Notes under the pieces: model-generated
What the model saw: only the letters and a program-made list of their open reading frames with translations
What the model was told of the DNA's origin: nothing
Databases searched by the model: none
In this document: positions 20,201-31,100 of the stretch, piece by piece
Position numbering within the stretch: the first letter of the stretch is position 1
How the letters are laid out: each line of letters opens with the position of its first letter
Assembly (NCBI GenBank): GCA_027382625.1
Contig: JAJKFJ010022552.1
Location: 39,636-103,635 of the forward strand
Direction: 5' to 3'
Length of the DNA stretch: 64,000 nucleotides
Origin: Tetmemena sp. SeJ-2015
Lineage: Eukaryota > Ciliophora > Spirotrichea > Sporadotrichida > Oxytrichidae
Translations under genes and position numbers: made by a program

Positions 20201-22631
20201 GGTTGTTGCCAAGTCCATCTCTAGAAGCCATTGACATTCTGTTTGTAGACTTATCAGTATAAAAGCATAAAGTATTGAGGAAGAGGTTGATGTCGTATTC
20301 CTGGTGATGAAGTTGCTCACACAAAGCGATTTACTTGGGCCAACTCTCGATTTAAAATGTAGAGTTGGTCGTCCTTCACTCTTAGTTCTTGCTTCAGTTC
20401 CATAGTCATTCCCTCCAACTAGTGCATGTCTTGTCCTTGGTCTTTCAACTATTTCACTTATCATATTCTTAATTTAATCTATTGCTCTAGAATCTGAATC
20501 AAAGTCATTTTCTTTTTCAGAATATCCTCAGATTCCTATAAAGATATTATCACTTACTTTTCAACTATGGAAAGGAGGTAGATATATGGGCAATAGGTTG
20601 CATTCTTGGAGAGCTGACAGATGGGGAAGCACTTTTTCCGGGAGAATCTGAAATCGACAGCTCTTTTGCATCCAGAAAATTCTGACAAATTTTTTTTTAT
20701 TCTAGGCCCACTTACATAGCCACAGCAGGAAGAGTTCAAGACAAATCCGAGATTCATCGGTTACAAATTCCCTGACTCAATTAACAAGCCAGAGACTCTA
20801 GAGCGCAGATATGTAGGCAAGCTTTCAAAGAAGGCTCTCAATTAATGAAAGCATGCTTGAATGGATCCTTCGGAGAGAATCACTGCTCTTGAGTCTCTTG
20901 CAGATCCCTACTTCGATGGGTTAAGAGACGCTGAAGTCGAGAAGTTTATTAGAGATTAAAATGTAAGGCCTCATGGTACTGCAAGCCAGGCTCAAATTAG
21001 ATAGGAGTCCTCTAAATCAAGAAGCTCTATGAGGTCAAATACAGTTGAGAGAGAGGCTGCCGAGCTAGTTTGGCAATGGGAAGAACAAGACTGCCTTACG
21101 CTTAGAAATTTTCAAACATCGGAGCTACTCAAGGATAAGGAGTCATGTCTCTCAACTCGCAAGGAAATCAGCAACAAATTCAACAAAAGCCTTCTCCCTC
21201 TCAAGTGTCCAACAAGTTCAGCACTGGAGCTTAATCTTAAAACAACTCGATCCCCTACCAACAAGAATGATCTTAAGGCTTAAAAGGGAGCTCTTGGAGG
21301 AAATGTGGCTGGCAATCTCTAAAATGCGAATCAGATGTTGCAAAAAGGCAAAAACTCTGGCCTGGGACAGATTCAGCCAAATAAAGTAGCAGGAGCTCTT
21401 GGACCTTCCTCTTAGCAATAAAGTTTCAACGATGGAAAGCAAAGCAATAATTTCGTGCCTTCATCAAACCTTTCTACTTTTCTGTTGAGTAAAGGGCTCG
21501 AGTGGAAGTCTCGGAACTTTTGAGAACGAGTATTCCTATCGCATAAACCTAGACAACATAGGCGGAGGGGCAAGTGCTAATCCCACTTTATAAATGATGA
21601 ATTCTCAACTACCTCAAAACAATCGACAGCCAGTACAGTTCACAAAGAAATCAAAGGGAAGTCAGAACGCAGTGAATAACATGATGCAAGGCCAGTAGAT
21701 CTTTTCTGAAGTAATTGTCGAGGATGAAGGATGAGAATTTTAATGACAATTACAACAGCGCCAGTACACTAAATAATATGGGCCACAACTAAAACATGAT
21801 GATGGGCATGGGTGCTGGACAAGGAGCTTTTTAGAGCTATGGTAATCCTTATGGCGGCCCAAACATCAAGAAGTCTCAAAACTTTGAAAATATGCAAGCT
21901 ATTCTTGCGAATTAGAATGCCTCAAAGGACAACTCTGTTTCACCTAATGTCAATAATCCTGGTAAATTTTAATTTAACCATTTGTAAAGCCAAGCAATTA
22001 GCTGTTCTTAACAATTAGGCAATCGCAAAGAACCAAAGTCAAATAAAGCGAAGGTCAGATGCAGCAGGAGATATTACTTAAATTTAATATAGATACTGGA
22101 GGTGAGGGAACAGGTTTGTTGAGCTCAGGAATGATTATTGTCTCTGATGATCAATCTAACATTTACGACAAGTTCAGTCCAAAAGCGTCAAACTAGTTTA
22201 ACGCTCTTCAGTAAAAGCTAAAGAAGAAAGGTAACTTAGGCTCAATTGCAGGAGCAAACGCTATGCCCTAATTGGGAGGAGCCTCAGGAGGAGGTATGAT
22301 GAGTTAGCAACAAATGAACTACAAGTCTACAAAGAATGGTTTTGATGAGCAGAACGCTTATTCTATGAATTATTCACCCATTATCAATTTAATGAACATG
22401 TACAATGCTTTGAACAACCCTCACACTGCTTAGGGATTGAGGTTGAATAGCAAGTCTCCAGGCCGAGGTAACCTAGCCCCTATGAACTACCCAAGCAAGA
22501 TTGCACAAATGAGTGGCAATCACTAGGGCCATGAAAACTATAACTACAGCATTCCCTCAGATTCTCACCACTATCCCATGATGGGCAACACTCAGTTTAG
22601 CTCAGTTAACAGTCATTCTCAAAACTATTGA
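17216..22631 (+). CDS. CDKL-like protein kinase, split by a 2.3-kb insert carrying two genes
   Basis: ATG 17216, [20 protein letters not shown], then two GT-AG introns (17304-17594, 17722-17875). The domain continues [40 protein letters not shown] and [15 protein letters not shown]. At 18262-18275 the frame leaves the gene; it resumes at 20563 with the same 14 bp and reads [18 protein letters not shown], then [17 protein letters not shown] and ERRYVGKLS. The C-terminal tail to TGA 22629-22631 is Asn/Gln/Gly-rich. Small IESs have pointers CTAAT and TA. Two compensating 1-2 bp slips lie around 20845-20875 (expected LMKACL then MDPSERI). CDKL kinases act at cilia in animals and algae; a similar role is inference. 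Another splice (gtaaattt...aattag near 21960-22018) is probable. Confidence 0.88.
17304..17594 (+). other. GT-AG intron in CDKL-like kinase
   Basis: It starts gtaagtg and ends tatctttag. Splicing joins KETGEI to VAIKKFKE. It is unusually long for this window and has homopolymer-rich sequence inside. Confidence 0.85.
17722..17875 (+). other. GT-AG intron in CDKL-like kinase
   Basis: It starts gtaagaatcc and ends gtattttag. Splicing joins EAFKR to [10 protein letters not shown]. It contains a spurious open frame. Confidence 0.88.
18073..18101 (+). other. IES, pointer CTAAT
   Basis: CTAAT at 18073-18077 and 18097-18101. Removing 24 bp joins LLINPQTN to DLRLCDFGF, the standard spacing to the DFG motif. 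Confidence 0.92.
18186..18233 (+). other. IES, pointer TA
   Basis: TA at 18186-18187 and 18232-18233. Removing 46 bp gives [12 protein letters not shown], the invariant activation-segment end. Confidence 0.92.
18354..19696 (-). CDS. NOP14-like nucleolar protein, nested in the kinase gene
   Basis: ATG 19696, [20 protein letters not shown], then [16 protein letters not shown] intron (19445-19507) leads to [18 protein letters not shown], and after an IES (pointer TAC on the + strand) [19 protein letters not shown] follows, resembling the NOP14 segment with a YNL-x-DE-E core. [16 protein letters not shown] matches the family's 'KEI-EE-I-KSK' block. The end is strongly acidic ([14 protein letters not shown]) with TGA at 18354-18356. 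NOP14 acts in 18S rRNA processing in the nucleolus. Only the N-terminal half of the usual length (about 850 residues) is present, so the HEAT-like C-terminal half may lie elsewhere. A 1-bp slip sits near 19040, and a 10-bp repeat-flanked insert (ATGCA) near 18705-18720 may be another tiny IES. Confidence 0.7.
19257..19304 (-). other. IES in NOP14-like gene, pointer TAC
   Basis: TAC (GTA on the coding strand) at 19257-19259 and 19302-19304. Removing 45 bp joins VSKKRAK to YNLDDLNSD. Nested-gene IESs show the inner gene also needs rearrangement. Confidence 0.85.
19445..19507 (-). other. GT-AG intron in NOP14-like gene
   Basis: On the coding strand it starts gtattcatag and ends ccaaactag. Splicing joins KDKLK to [15 protein letters not shown] and keeps the frame. 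Confidence 0.75.
19750..20464 (-). CDS. Coiled-coil protein, nested, frame-slipped
   Basis: From ATG at 20464 the translation shows heptad-rich stretches: [20 protein letters not shown], then after a 1-bp slip near 20315 [12 protein letters not shown], and near 20035 [18 protein letters not shown] followed by [16 protein letters not shown]. The 3' end is not defined because no TGA occurs before the NOP14-like start. No family was recognised. It may be a complete small gene or segments of a larger one whose other parts lie elsewhere. Confidence 0.5.
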
Positions 22632-22729
22632 GTTCCCTCATATGAAGGAGAGTGCATTCCTCTCTCAATTTATAACGTCCACTTATGAATGAGTATATAA
22701 AATGACAAGCTAAATTTTCCAATCATTCT

Positions 22730-23965
22730 TTAAAACTCTACAATCAACAAGTTATTAGAAAATAATTTTTCCCCTTTTTTAAACTTTTATCGGGGTTTTC
22801 TACTTGTTTGAAAAATTTTGTTTTTTGAAAATTGAGTCATTTTGGGTTTAAAATTAATTTTTTAAAGGTTCCTTTAATTTTTTAAGTTTTAGATTTTAAA
22901 CCTTTAAAAATTAATGGGGATAAAAAAATTTATTTGTACAAGCCCAATCTGTTATAGAAAGGTTGTGGGTTAAGAATCCTTAAAAATTATCAACTTCCTT
23001 TTTTTTAGTTTAAATTTGGCAGTTTTCCCAGTTGATTCTTTTTCTCCCTTTTGGGGGGCCATCGGGGAAGGGAATGTGGGGGCTGTTTGGAAAAAAAGGC
23101 CAAACCAAAAAGGCTTTGAAAGCAGCACCAATAAGTAAAAAATTTCTAAACTTTTTTGGATCAAAAAATATAAACATCTGGGTAAAAAGTTGTTTAAAAA
23201 TTCATTTGTATGACTATATTTAAAAACTTGAAAAGGCTTTCCCTTACCCCCCCGGAAAAGAGTACATTCAAAAGAGGGAGGAAATTAATGTATTGTCTTT
23301 CACATTTCTTTAAATCAACACCAGAGTAGCTAAAAAAGGGAATTTTTTTTTAAAAAACTAAGAAACAACAAGCGGAAGGCATTTATCTAAAAAAAGCAGG
23401 CTAATTATTTTTGGGAAAAACTTCTGGGAGGAGAAAAGGGGGCCAAAGGAATAGGGGGTAAAATTGGGTCCTCCAAAGGTTTTGTAAAGGAAATAAAGGC
23501 CCCTTTTGCTCAAAAATTTTTTTTTGTATTTTTAAAAATTTTTAAAATGAGGATAAATGCTCTTCCCTATGATAAGATAAAGATAGTTTACGAAAACGAT
23601 TAAAAAGTGCAAAGATGGGGGGGATTGTCTTTTTTTCCTGAGGGTTTAAATAGAGAGCCAAAATTTGCAAGCAGCTAGCTTTAGTTTTTAAGTTCCACAA
23701 AGGCTAAATTTTTCCAAATTAAGGAAAAGGAGAAAGGAAAGTCGCAGTTTTAAATTTTTGCAGTTTCCCAAGGGGTCAAAAGAAAACAAAACCAAAAAGG
23801 CCTTTAGATCCCCTTTTTGTGTTTAAAAGGAAAATTTTTTTTAAATTTGACTTGGCAAAACCAGAGCCCTTGGGCCCCAAAATTTTGGTACTAAAATTTC
23901 CGGGGGAAATTTTTGGGCCCTTTACAAAATTTAAACCCTAGCACTTCTTTTTTGGGAAAATCAAC
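22730..23965. other. Homopolymer-inflated, probably corrupted sequence
   Basis: More than 1.2 kb is made largely of back-to-back runs (ggggg, cccccc, ttttttt, aaaaaaa) unlike the rest of the window. At about 23850-23960 a trace of the ADCK family block is still readable (FDLAKPEPLGP...), followed by degraded sequence until clean coding resumes at about 23970. This looks like poor base calling or low-coverage consensus over the 5' half of the ADCK gene and the region after the CDKL gene. Confidence 0.65.
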
Positions 23966-24925
23966 TATTTTTTTCGAGATGTCGATCATTAAGGAGCTAG
24001 ACTTCATGCAAGAGGTGGTAAATGCTGAGAGAACTCGAAATAACTTTAAGAAGTATGATGATCTTTACATTCCAATGAACAATATTGATTTGAGTAGCAG
24101 GAGAGCAATCGTTATGGAATATGTGGAGGGATTAAAAGTTACGGATATTCAGGGTTTGAAGGAGGAGTTTGGAGATCCAAAGAAGGCCACTGAAATTTTG
24201 ATTGACGTATTTGCGAAGATGATATTCTAATATGGACATGTCCACTGCGATGCTCATCCAGGAAATATCCTAGTTAGATAGCATCCAAAGAAGGCAAAAG
24301 GGACTCCTTAGATTGTTCTACTCGATCATGGATTTTATTGCGATGTAGACGATAAGTTTAGGAAGCAGTTCTGTAATCTATGGTACTCAATGGTTACGAT
24401 GGATTACTATAAAGTGAAGGAAGTCTCTTCTGAGATGGGAATCGGTGAATATTTCAGATACCTTCCCCTGCTCTTTACTTACAGAACTATTAATGCGAAG
24501 AAGCCTCTAGGTGGGACTGTCTCTAAGGAGGAAAAGGAATTCTTAGTCAATAATGATGAAGTTAATTTTGAAAAGATCAGCTTCTTACTTTAGTAGTTGC
24601 CAAGTGAAGTTGTCTTTATTTTCAAAGCCATGCACATTCACTTATATAGTAAAGATAGCAGTAATGAATTAAATGCTGATTATTATTGATTATCGGAGTG
24701 CATAACCAGAGATCAGGAGGGCAGACGAGAAATAGGCTTTTGGTATTTACAAAAGACTCCATTCAAGCCTTATCTATGAGGCACTCAATATTTTACAGAT
24801 GGTGGCTGACGATTAAGTTCTATATGAAACTTTTCATTTTTGAGAAGGCCTTCTGGTTATATAAAATGATTTGGGGCTTCCTTGAAGTTAGGTTTGATGA
24901 CAAAAACAAAGCAGTTTAAGCCTGA
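23850..24925 (+). CDS. ADCK/ABC1 (UbiB-family) atypical kinase, 5' part corrupted
   Basis: Clean coding starts near 23970 with SIIKELDFMQEVVNAERTRN, then RRAIVMEYVEGLKVTDI, MIFQYGHVHCDAHPGNILV and IVLLDHGFYCDVDDKFRKQF. These are the UbiB-family ELDF...NAE, HCDAHPGN catalytic loop and LDHGFY metal-binding motifs; the order and spacing fit ADCK1. After a short frame change near 24685, TRNRLLVFTKDSI and an aromatic C-terminus end at TGA 24923-24925. The family supports coenzyme Q or mitochondrial lipid homeostasis. The N-terminal third falls in a low-quality tract and cannot be read. Family call firm; gene boundaries not. Confidence 0.82.
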
Positions 24926-25050
24926 GGATGAAATAGAGTTAGTTATCTAGCAATGATCAAGATTATTTAAGATTTCATTAAGTATTCATTTGAGATTAAT
25001 TCTTTCCTTAAACGGGTTAAAATATTATAAATAAAATATCAAGGTCATAA

Positions 25051-27567
25051 TCATAAAGGTTAAATTTCTTTCCTTAGGATGTCTATCTTCGTGACTTCTT
25101 TGATAGCTGCCTTCTTGTCTTTATATCTGAGGATGAACTAGTCGATTGCTGAATTGGGCATGACTCCTTGAATCTTTGCATGGCATTGAGGGCATCTGTC
25201 TCTATACTCCTATCTCTACGCCTCACATGCAGAGCAGAATGTGTGGCTAAATAGATCTAGTTAAAACAATATAAAGCATTTAAGCTGCAAGTCATAGTAA
25301 CACAGGCATCATTTATGACATCAGAGCAGATGGAGCACTGAAGCACACTATCAATGGAGTTAAATAACTCCTCCACCACTTGCAAAAGCTGAATAGTGAC
25401 CTCATCTTTCTCCTTGTAAAGTGTGAATTTAGTTTCAATGTCCTCGAAGTCGTACTTCTTTTGCATGCTTGTCAGTTCTTCTCGCAGCATCTCATTCTCC
25501 TTAAAAAGTTTGTCCATCTCTTTCAACTTTGATCCCATTCCATCCTCCTACCTCTTGTAATCCCTTTCAATGTAAGACATGTTGAGCTTAGTCTCATTCA
25601 GCTCGGTCTCGATCTTCTGGATAAGTTCTTACTTTTCCTTTAATAGCTCGGTGGTCTGCTACAGTTCCTATTTCAATTTATCTACTAGCTACTGCTTCTC
25701 ACTGAGGAGCTCCCTTATTGAATTTACCTCTTCCTCTCTCTAGTCTATCATAATCTACACTTTTGCTCTTTCTCTCTGCTCTAGATCTTTGGATTCTGCT
25801 TGGAACTTGTCCACTTGGATTTAGAGCGTCTTGACCTTATTCTGCAACTCCATCTTCTCAAACTCTCTCTTGCTCTTCTCCTCATTGAAAGAAGACATGC
25901 GCTCAGTCGTCTACTACATCTCATTCTTCTTCTGCTCCATTTCCTACTGCTGCTTCTCCATCACACTTTCAGTCTGTCTCAACTGCACGATCAAGTCAGT
26001 TACTCGCTCCTTCAGTTCTTCCAATTCCACTTTCTTGTCATTCAGTTCAAATTCCAAGTCGTTTCTGGTCTGCTCCATGGTCTACTTGAGTTCAGTAATC
26101 TCTCTAGCACTCCAGACCTTTATCTCGTTCAGCTCTCTATTCAAAGTGTAAGCCACCAATGTTAAGTTAGATATATGACTATCTTGGAGCAAGTTTAGTT
26201 TTCTTCGTTAACATTGTTGAGCTGGTTCTTGAGGTGGTCGATCTCCTCCTTCAACTCCATTATGGTATCTGCGTTGTGGGCCACGAAGTTCTCATGCCTA
26301 AACTTCTCCTCCTCAAGCTGCTGGATAAGGTACTGCTTGTTCTCCTTCAGGTGGTGGATCTCCTCATGCAGCACCTCCTCCTTCCTCTTGTACTCACTCA
26401 TCTTTGCGCCCATGTCATCCCTCAAATTACCAAGTCTGCCCATTAAGTCTCGCTCTTGTCTATTCTGCTGCTCCACTTGTTTGGCTAACTAAGTATTTAT
26501 TAGTTCCAAGTCGTGCATCTTATCCTACAGACTTCTTTGCTCCTTGTTCTTCTGCTCTATTGTGTGGTTTCTGCCTTCACACTCATCAGTCAGTTGCCTC
26601 ACCTCTTCTTGCAAGTTGCTATTCTTGGCAGTGAGAATTTAAATTTCAGCCTCGTTCTCAAGTAGGTGCTCTTTCTATTCGTCTGATAGAGCCTGCAGCT
26701 TCATGACTTGCACCTGCATGTTTGTGATCTTCTCCTCCATAGTGCTGTAGTCTTTCAAGTTATCTCTGTATTTGTCGTCCAAGTCAGCAATTTCAAAAGC
26801 CTATATTCAATAATTTCCTTCTTGAGTTGAGTGTTCTCCGCCTTCATGAGTTTGATCTGAAAGTCAGCTTCATTTAGTTCCTTGGCTTTTCGATCTACTT
26901 GTCTGTTGAGGGATTCAATCTACATCTTCATGAATTGGTTGTCATCAATGACTTTCTTGCTCTTAGCCTCTGTCTCTTTGAGTTTTGCGTTTTCACTCTC
27001 CATCCTAGCATGCCCTTACTCTATCACTCCCAGTCTGCTCTTCATGTAGTCATTCTCTGACTTCAACTTGTCGTTGCTCTTTTTGTAGAACCTGTTCTCT
27101 TCCTTCTAGTTGTGGCAGAGCACTTACAGAATGGAGAAATTTTTCTGCAACGCATCTAAAAGCTAGTTGCGCTAATTCAAAAGCTATCTCTAGTCCATGA
27201 GTCTCTTTTACATCTCTGCTACTAGTTTCTTATCACTATCAGTTAACCTGATAACTTGAGCATTCAGGTCTATGACCTCATTAGAATATAATGCAAATGA
27301 GTAATAATATAGAAGCTGGATCATAGGGAAAACCGTCTATGAAGTCTTAGCTATTGGGATTGTGGCTGTTTGTCTGAGAGAGGTTTTGCTGTGAAACTGA
27401 TTCCTCTGTCAGATTAGGAAGCCTGCTTTCGTTATTGACTGTGTACTAATAGGTTGCGATTTTCGTTAATTAGGTAGGTTGTAGAAAGTAGAGAATTAAT
27501 CAGCGCAAAGATCATTTGAAATGGAAAGAATAGAGGAAGTCTGGGAGGAAGGGAAAGTCAACTCCAT
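25051..27567 (-). CDS. Long coiled-coil protein with C-terminal RING finger
   Basis: ATG 27567 (MELTFPSSQTSS), a short Gln-rich leader, then about 600 residues of near-continuous coiled coil (for example EELKERVTDLIVQLRQTESV). The end is a RING finger: CSICSDVINDACVTMTCSHTF, then CSACEAQRQEYRDRCPQC, TGA at 25051-25053. Four IESs (pointers TTCTA, GAAATT, AACT, AGC on the coding strand) are removed cleanly; the last one restores the RING's Cys-Ser-His. The layout resembles BRE1-type or other coiled-coil E3 ubiquitin ligases, but without a diagnostic second domain I call it only a probable E3. A slip or splice remains in the first 150 codons (around 27420-27500). Confidence 0.78.
25246..25286 (-). 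other. IES in RING domain, pointer GCT (AGC)
   Basis: GCT at 25246-25248 and 25284-25286. Removing 38 bp restores TMTCSHTFCSAC; without excision the RING is destroyed. No GT donor exists, so this is not an intron. Confidence 0.92.
26165..26200 (-). other. IES, pointer AGTT (AACT)
   Basis: AGTT at 26165-26168 and 26197-26200. Removing 32 bp joins NNVNEENL to TLVAYTLNRELNE in frame. Confidence 0.9.
26789..26817 (-). other. IES, pointer AATTTC (GAAATT)
   Basis: AATTTC at 26789-26794 and 26812-26817. Removing 23 bp joins NTQLKKEI to ADLDDKYRDN and keeps the heptads in register. Confidence 0.92.
27282..27314 (-). other. IES, pointer TAGAA (TTCTA)
   Basis: TAGAA at 27282-27286 and 27310-27314. 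Removing 28 bp joins GFPYDPAS to NEVIDLNAQV. Confidence 0.9.
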
Positions 27568-27733
27568 CTTTGTTTTAAAATGTTTTTGAATTAATCTTGA
27601 ATTAATAATTCTAAGTCGAGGTGGCAGCCACCTTTATTTATAATTTGTCGATTAAAATTTAAGAGATTGGAGTGGCTGGCGATAAATTTTTATGTGATCA
27701 GGTGTTTGAGTGATTAGTTGATTTAATTAAGAA

Positions 27734-27870
27734 TTCGCTGACTCGTCTTCTGGCCCTAGTGCTGTACTACTACTACTACTCCCCCCCTCATAAAACCAGT
27801 CAGCGAAATATTTTTGAACTTGTATTAAGTTATTCTACTTCCGCAATTAACTTTCATCTTGAGCTATAAG
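27734..27870. repeat. Hairpin/microsatellite repeat, copy 1
   Basis: Arms TTCGCTGACT (27734-27743) and AGTCAGCGAA (27798-27807) pair perfectly around a loop with a TAC tandem and a C run. About 30 bp downstream comes the block CTTCCGCAATTAACTTT (from 27838) and CTATAAGGC. The same layout with changed but still pairing arms occurs at 32.8 kb. Confidence 0.8.
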
Positions 27871-28163
27871 GCGCCATGGAAGTATCGGATATTCGAGCCC
27901 CAGTTCCTTTTTGCTAGTTGTCTGAGTCGAAGTCTTGGCTGATGTGGAAATTTTAACTCAAAGAAGAGTCAACGAACCCAGCTTTGCCCACTATTTTTGG
28001 CAGTTTAGTTAGCCTCTAGTCATCCATTCCTAAATTTTATAATCTACAATTATTTTCAGATTGATTGTCCAAATAATTCTGATATTATAAGCTAGAAAGA
28101 ATCTAGAAGTGTTAGAACTGTATTTAATGAAGGTGTGAATTATAATTAGCGATATTAATTGAA

Positions 28164-31100
28164 ATGAGCGAGGAAGACACAAATAGCTAGCATCTATTTA
28201 CTTATATATTAATATCCTTACAATGAAATGACGCATTCGTCAGCAGCACACATTTAATAAGAAAGGAGCACACTCCCTTAGAATATAGTTTCAAATAGTG
28301 ATTAATCGTAGCAAAATGAGATGCTGCATGAAATTGAAAGAGAGGCCAAGAATAGTTCAAAGTACACGCAGCAATCCAAGAGAGAACAGGCTTTGCTTTA
28401 TTCAGAGGATATTACAGGATATGCTGATACTCTTCAGAACCAGCACTAAAGTAAGTAATCCATTCGCAATAACTTCAAATGAATATATTGGCTTTCACTT
28501 TACAAATTTGTAAATTTTTTTCTACTAGATAACCCTGGTTAGCAACCGACAAGAAGAGAAGATCATATCAAGGGGATAAGTTTTCATATAAGCTAAGAGA
28601 CCACAGCAGTGATTCCGCAAACTGAAGCAGGATCTCAGTTCTACAGGAAATTTCAACAGCATCCACAAAATTAGATCATCTTCGACGAGAATAGTAGAAA
28701 CTTTCAGTTCTCGATCGGAAATAATAACTTGCAAAGCCCTTAGTAAAGAGCCCACTCCACCTTGGGCGAGGCTCAATAAGCCAGAAACTTTAATTAGAAT
28801 TATAAATTATTTAATGGTAAAATACAGAGCTACACACCTCCTTCGTCAGTAGACCAAAATAATTAGTAGAGAGTAACAATAAACTAAGCAGAGAATGAGA
28901 GGAATGTCTTCAAGGGCAGCTTCAATAGGAGTCCTGCAATATCAATTGAAAACCAAAAGTAGTTTAATGACCTCCTTGACTAATATGATGAGGCAACTTC
29001 TATAGCTTTAATTAGGTAGATTTCTTTTTCTATTAGCTTTTGACAAAGATTATGAATTTAAGAATCCAAGATTGACTTTCAAGATATTTATTGCTCTATT
29101 ATATATTCCCTAGGAAAAATAAGATGAACAATAAAAGGGCTTCTTGTAACAGCAACTATCCCTTCAATATTGCTTTTATAATTTGAAAGATAAATAGAGT
29201 TATAGACTTTATATTAGGAATAAAATTAGGACTTCAAAGTATCGTTGCTGGACTCTTCCGTTTTACGTGTTCTTCGTGAAGCTTCTGACTCCTATTTCAC
29301 TCTACTACTTGATGGTGTCAATTTTGCAAAACGTGAAAGGACTTACTAATGTGAGTTTCCCCTTTGAACTGATCACTCTGATAATATTACTACTGCTGGA
29401 GATTCCTGTTGAATATCTGGGCGACTATAAGAGAATGAAGCAAGATAGACATGAAAACAGGAGGTACACTCAGATACACATTAAATTAGTATTAAAATGT
29501 AATAACTCAAGTTTTTAGAGTAGAACATGAGAAAAGGCCAAGAGTCAATTTCATATACGATATAAGTTATGCATGTGAATTTTCAATTAAAGGAAAAGAA
29601 GGACAGCATACTCATAGGATCTTGAAACCGAGACCAGTAGCCAGGCAGATTCTTCTGAATTTTTATTAAACATAATTGAAGAAATTAGAATTGAGGATAG
29701 TTATGAGTTTGGACGACTCCTCGCAAGGAGTGAACAATCATTTACAGACTGTAATGTCTCGCACAAGTGCTTGCATAAACCACATCAAGATCATCAACAA
29801 GCTTCCTTTATTTATTTTCTCAATGATTAGGAAATAGCTATGAAGTTTGGGAATGCTATATTTAATTGAACAACGGAGGCAGATTCAGACAAGAAGAGTG
29901 GCAGAACGTGCAAGTAGGAAATATAGTGCTTATAGAAAGGGACTAGCTTGTTCCTGCAGATATAGTGCTCATTAGTAGCTCAAACTATTAAGGAAATTGC
30001 TTCCTTGAATACCAAAATCTTCAGGGGGAGACTGATCTCTCAATTAATTTATCTTGCAAAAAGACAATCAACTTTAATTAATTAAGAGAGAATATGGAGT
30101 TTAATTTTTATGAATGTGACAAACTATTTCAAGTGCTTATAGACCCAAAGACCGAGGAGAGGTCATGCGAACTATTAGCAGGAACTTATAGTGGTGTAAG
30201 ATCCAATGAGAATGGAGATTTCTCAGGACAGATTCATTTTTAATAATTAGCTTTATCACAATATATGGATGTATTCATTTAGAGAGGCCACTTAATTTTA
30301 TTAAATCGGAAAGTCTAGGTCAATACTTATCCCTATTTATATATAGTATCTAGGTAAATGGAAATCAGTATATTTAGCGAGGAAGTCGGCTGAAGAACAC
30401 AGACTGGATAGTGGGGTTGGTAATTGCCACTGGAAAAGACACTTAAATAATGTAAAGCTTTAAATCACCCCAGACTCTGAGGGATAAGCTATTCAGGAAC
30501 AAAAGATCTAACATGAACTGGGCTCTCAATTTAGAAATTATATATAATTGAATTGAATCTCAATTTGCAGGTGCTAATCATTGTTGCTTTACAGATAGTG
30601 ATCTCCGTTGCTTGTGGAGTGGGTTACATTCTGCTGAATTATTTTTAATAGTACGGAAGATGAGGACAAAGACTTTGATGGGCAGAGCTAATAGTATAGG
30701 ATTGACGTATATTAGGGGTAATTCTTGATAAATACATTACACAATCCTAAGGTAGACTGAAACTTTATCGCCTATCTTAAATGCATTTCTATATACCTTG
30801 GCAGCCTTTAACTGCTTCCATCTCCACCTCAGGCGCTTTTACATAGTTTGGAACCTCGTCGTAGTTTACGAGAATGAACTTGTTGGCTTCAAGCATAAAC
30901 TCCAGGTCAAGCTAAGTTGCTTTAATGAGAATCCGCTACTGCATTGCCTACTTCTCCCAGTCGTTTCTCTCGCTTCCTTGATGGCGTGGATTCAATAGTC
31001 TGTCTTGCCTGCGGCACTTCCATTTGTAATAATACTTGCAGACCCTACGCTTTATGTCCTGTACCTTAGGCAGCAGTCTCCTTAACCCAAATACTGCGCA

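Larger units (their letters stand above)
18262..20576. other. 2301-bp IES-like insert with 14-bp pointer, hosting two genes
   Basis: AACTATGGAAAGGA lies at 18262-18275 and 20563-20576. Joining the two copies restores [14 protein letters not shown] in the CDKL-like kinase. The insert is almost filled by a NOP14-like gene and a coiled-coil gene on the opposite strand, leaving margins of about 80 and 100 bp. This is the nested arrangement described for the Oxytricha germline. Confidence 0.93.

Noticed and set aside
20560..20580. The 14-bp repeat of the CDKL gene as a duplicated exon fragment
   Set aside because: The coding frame and residues continue perfectly from one copy to the other and stop at the outer side of each, as expected for a pointer.
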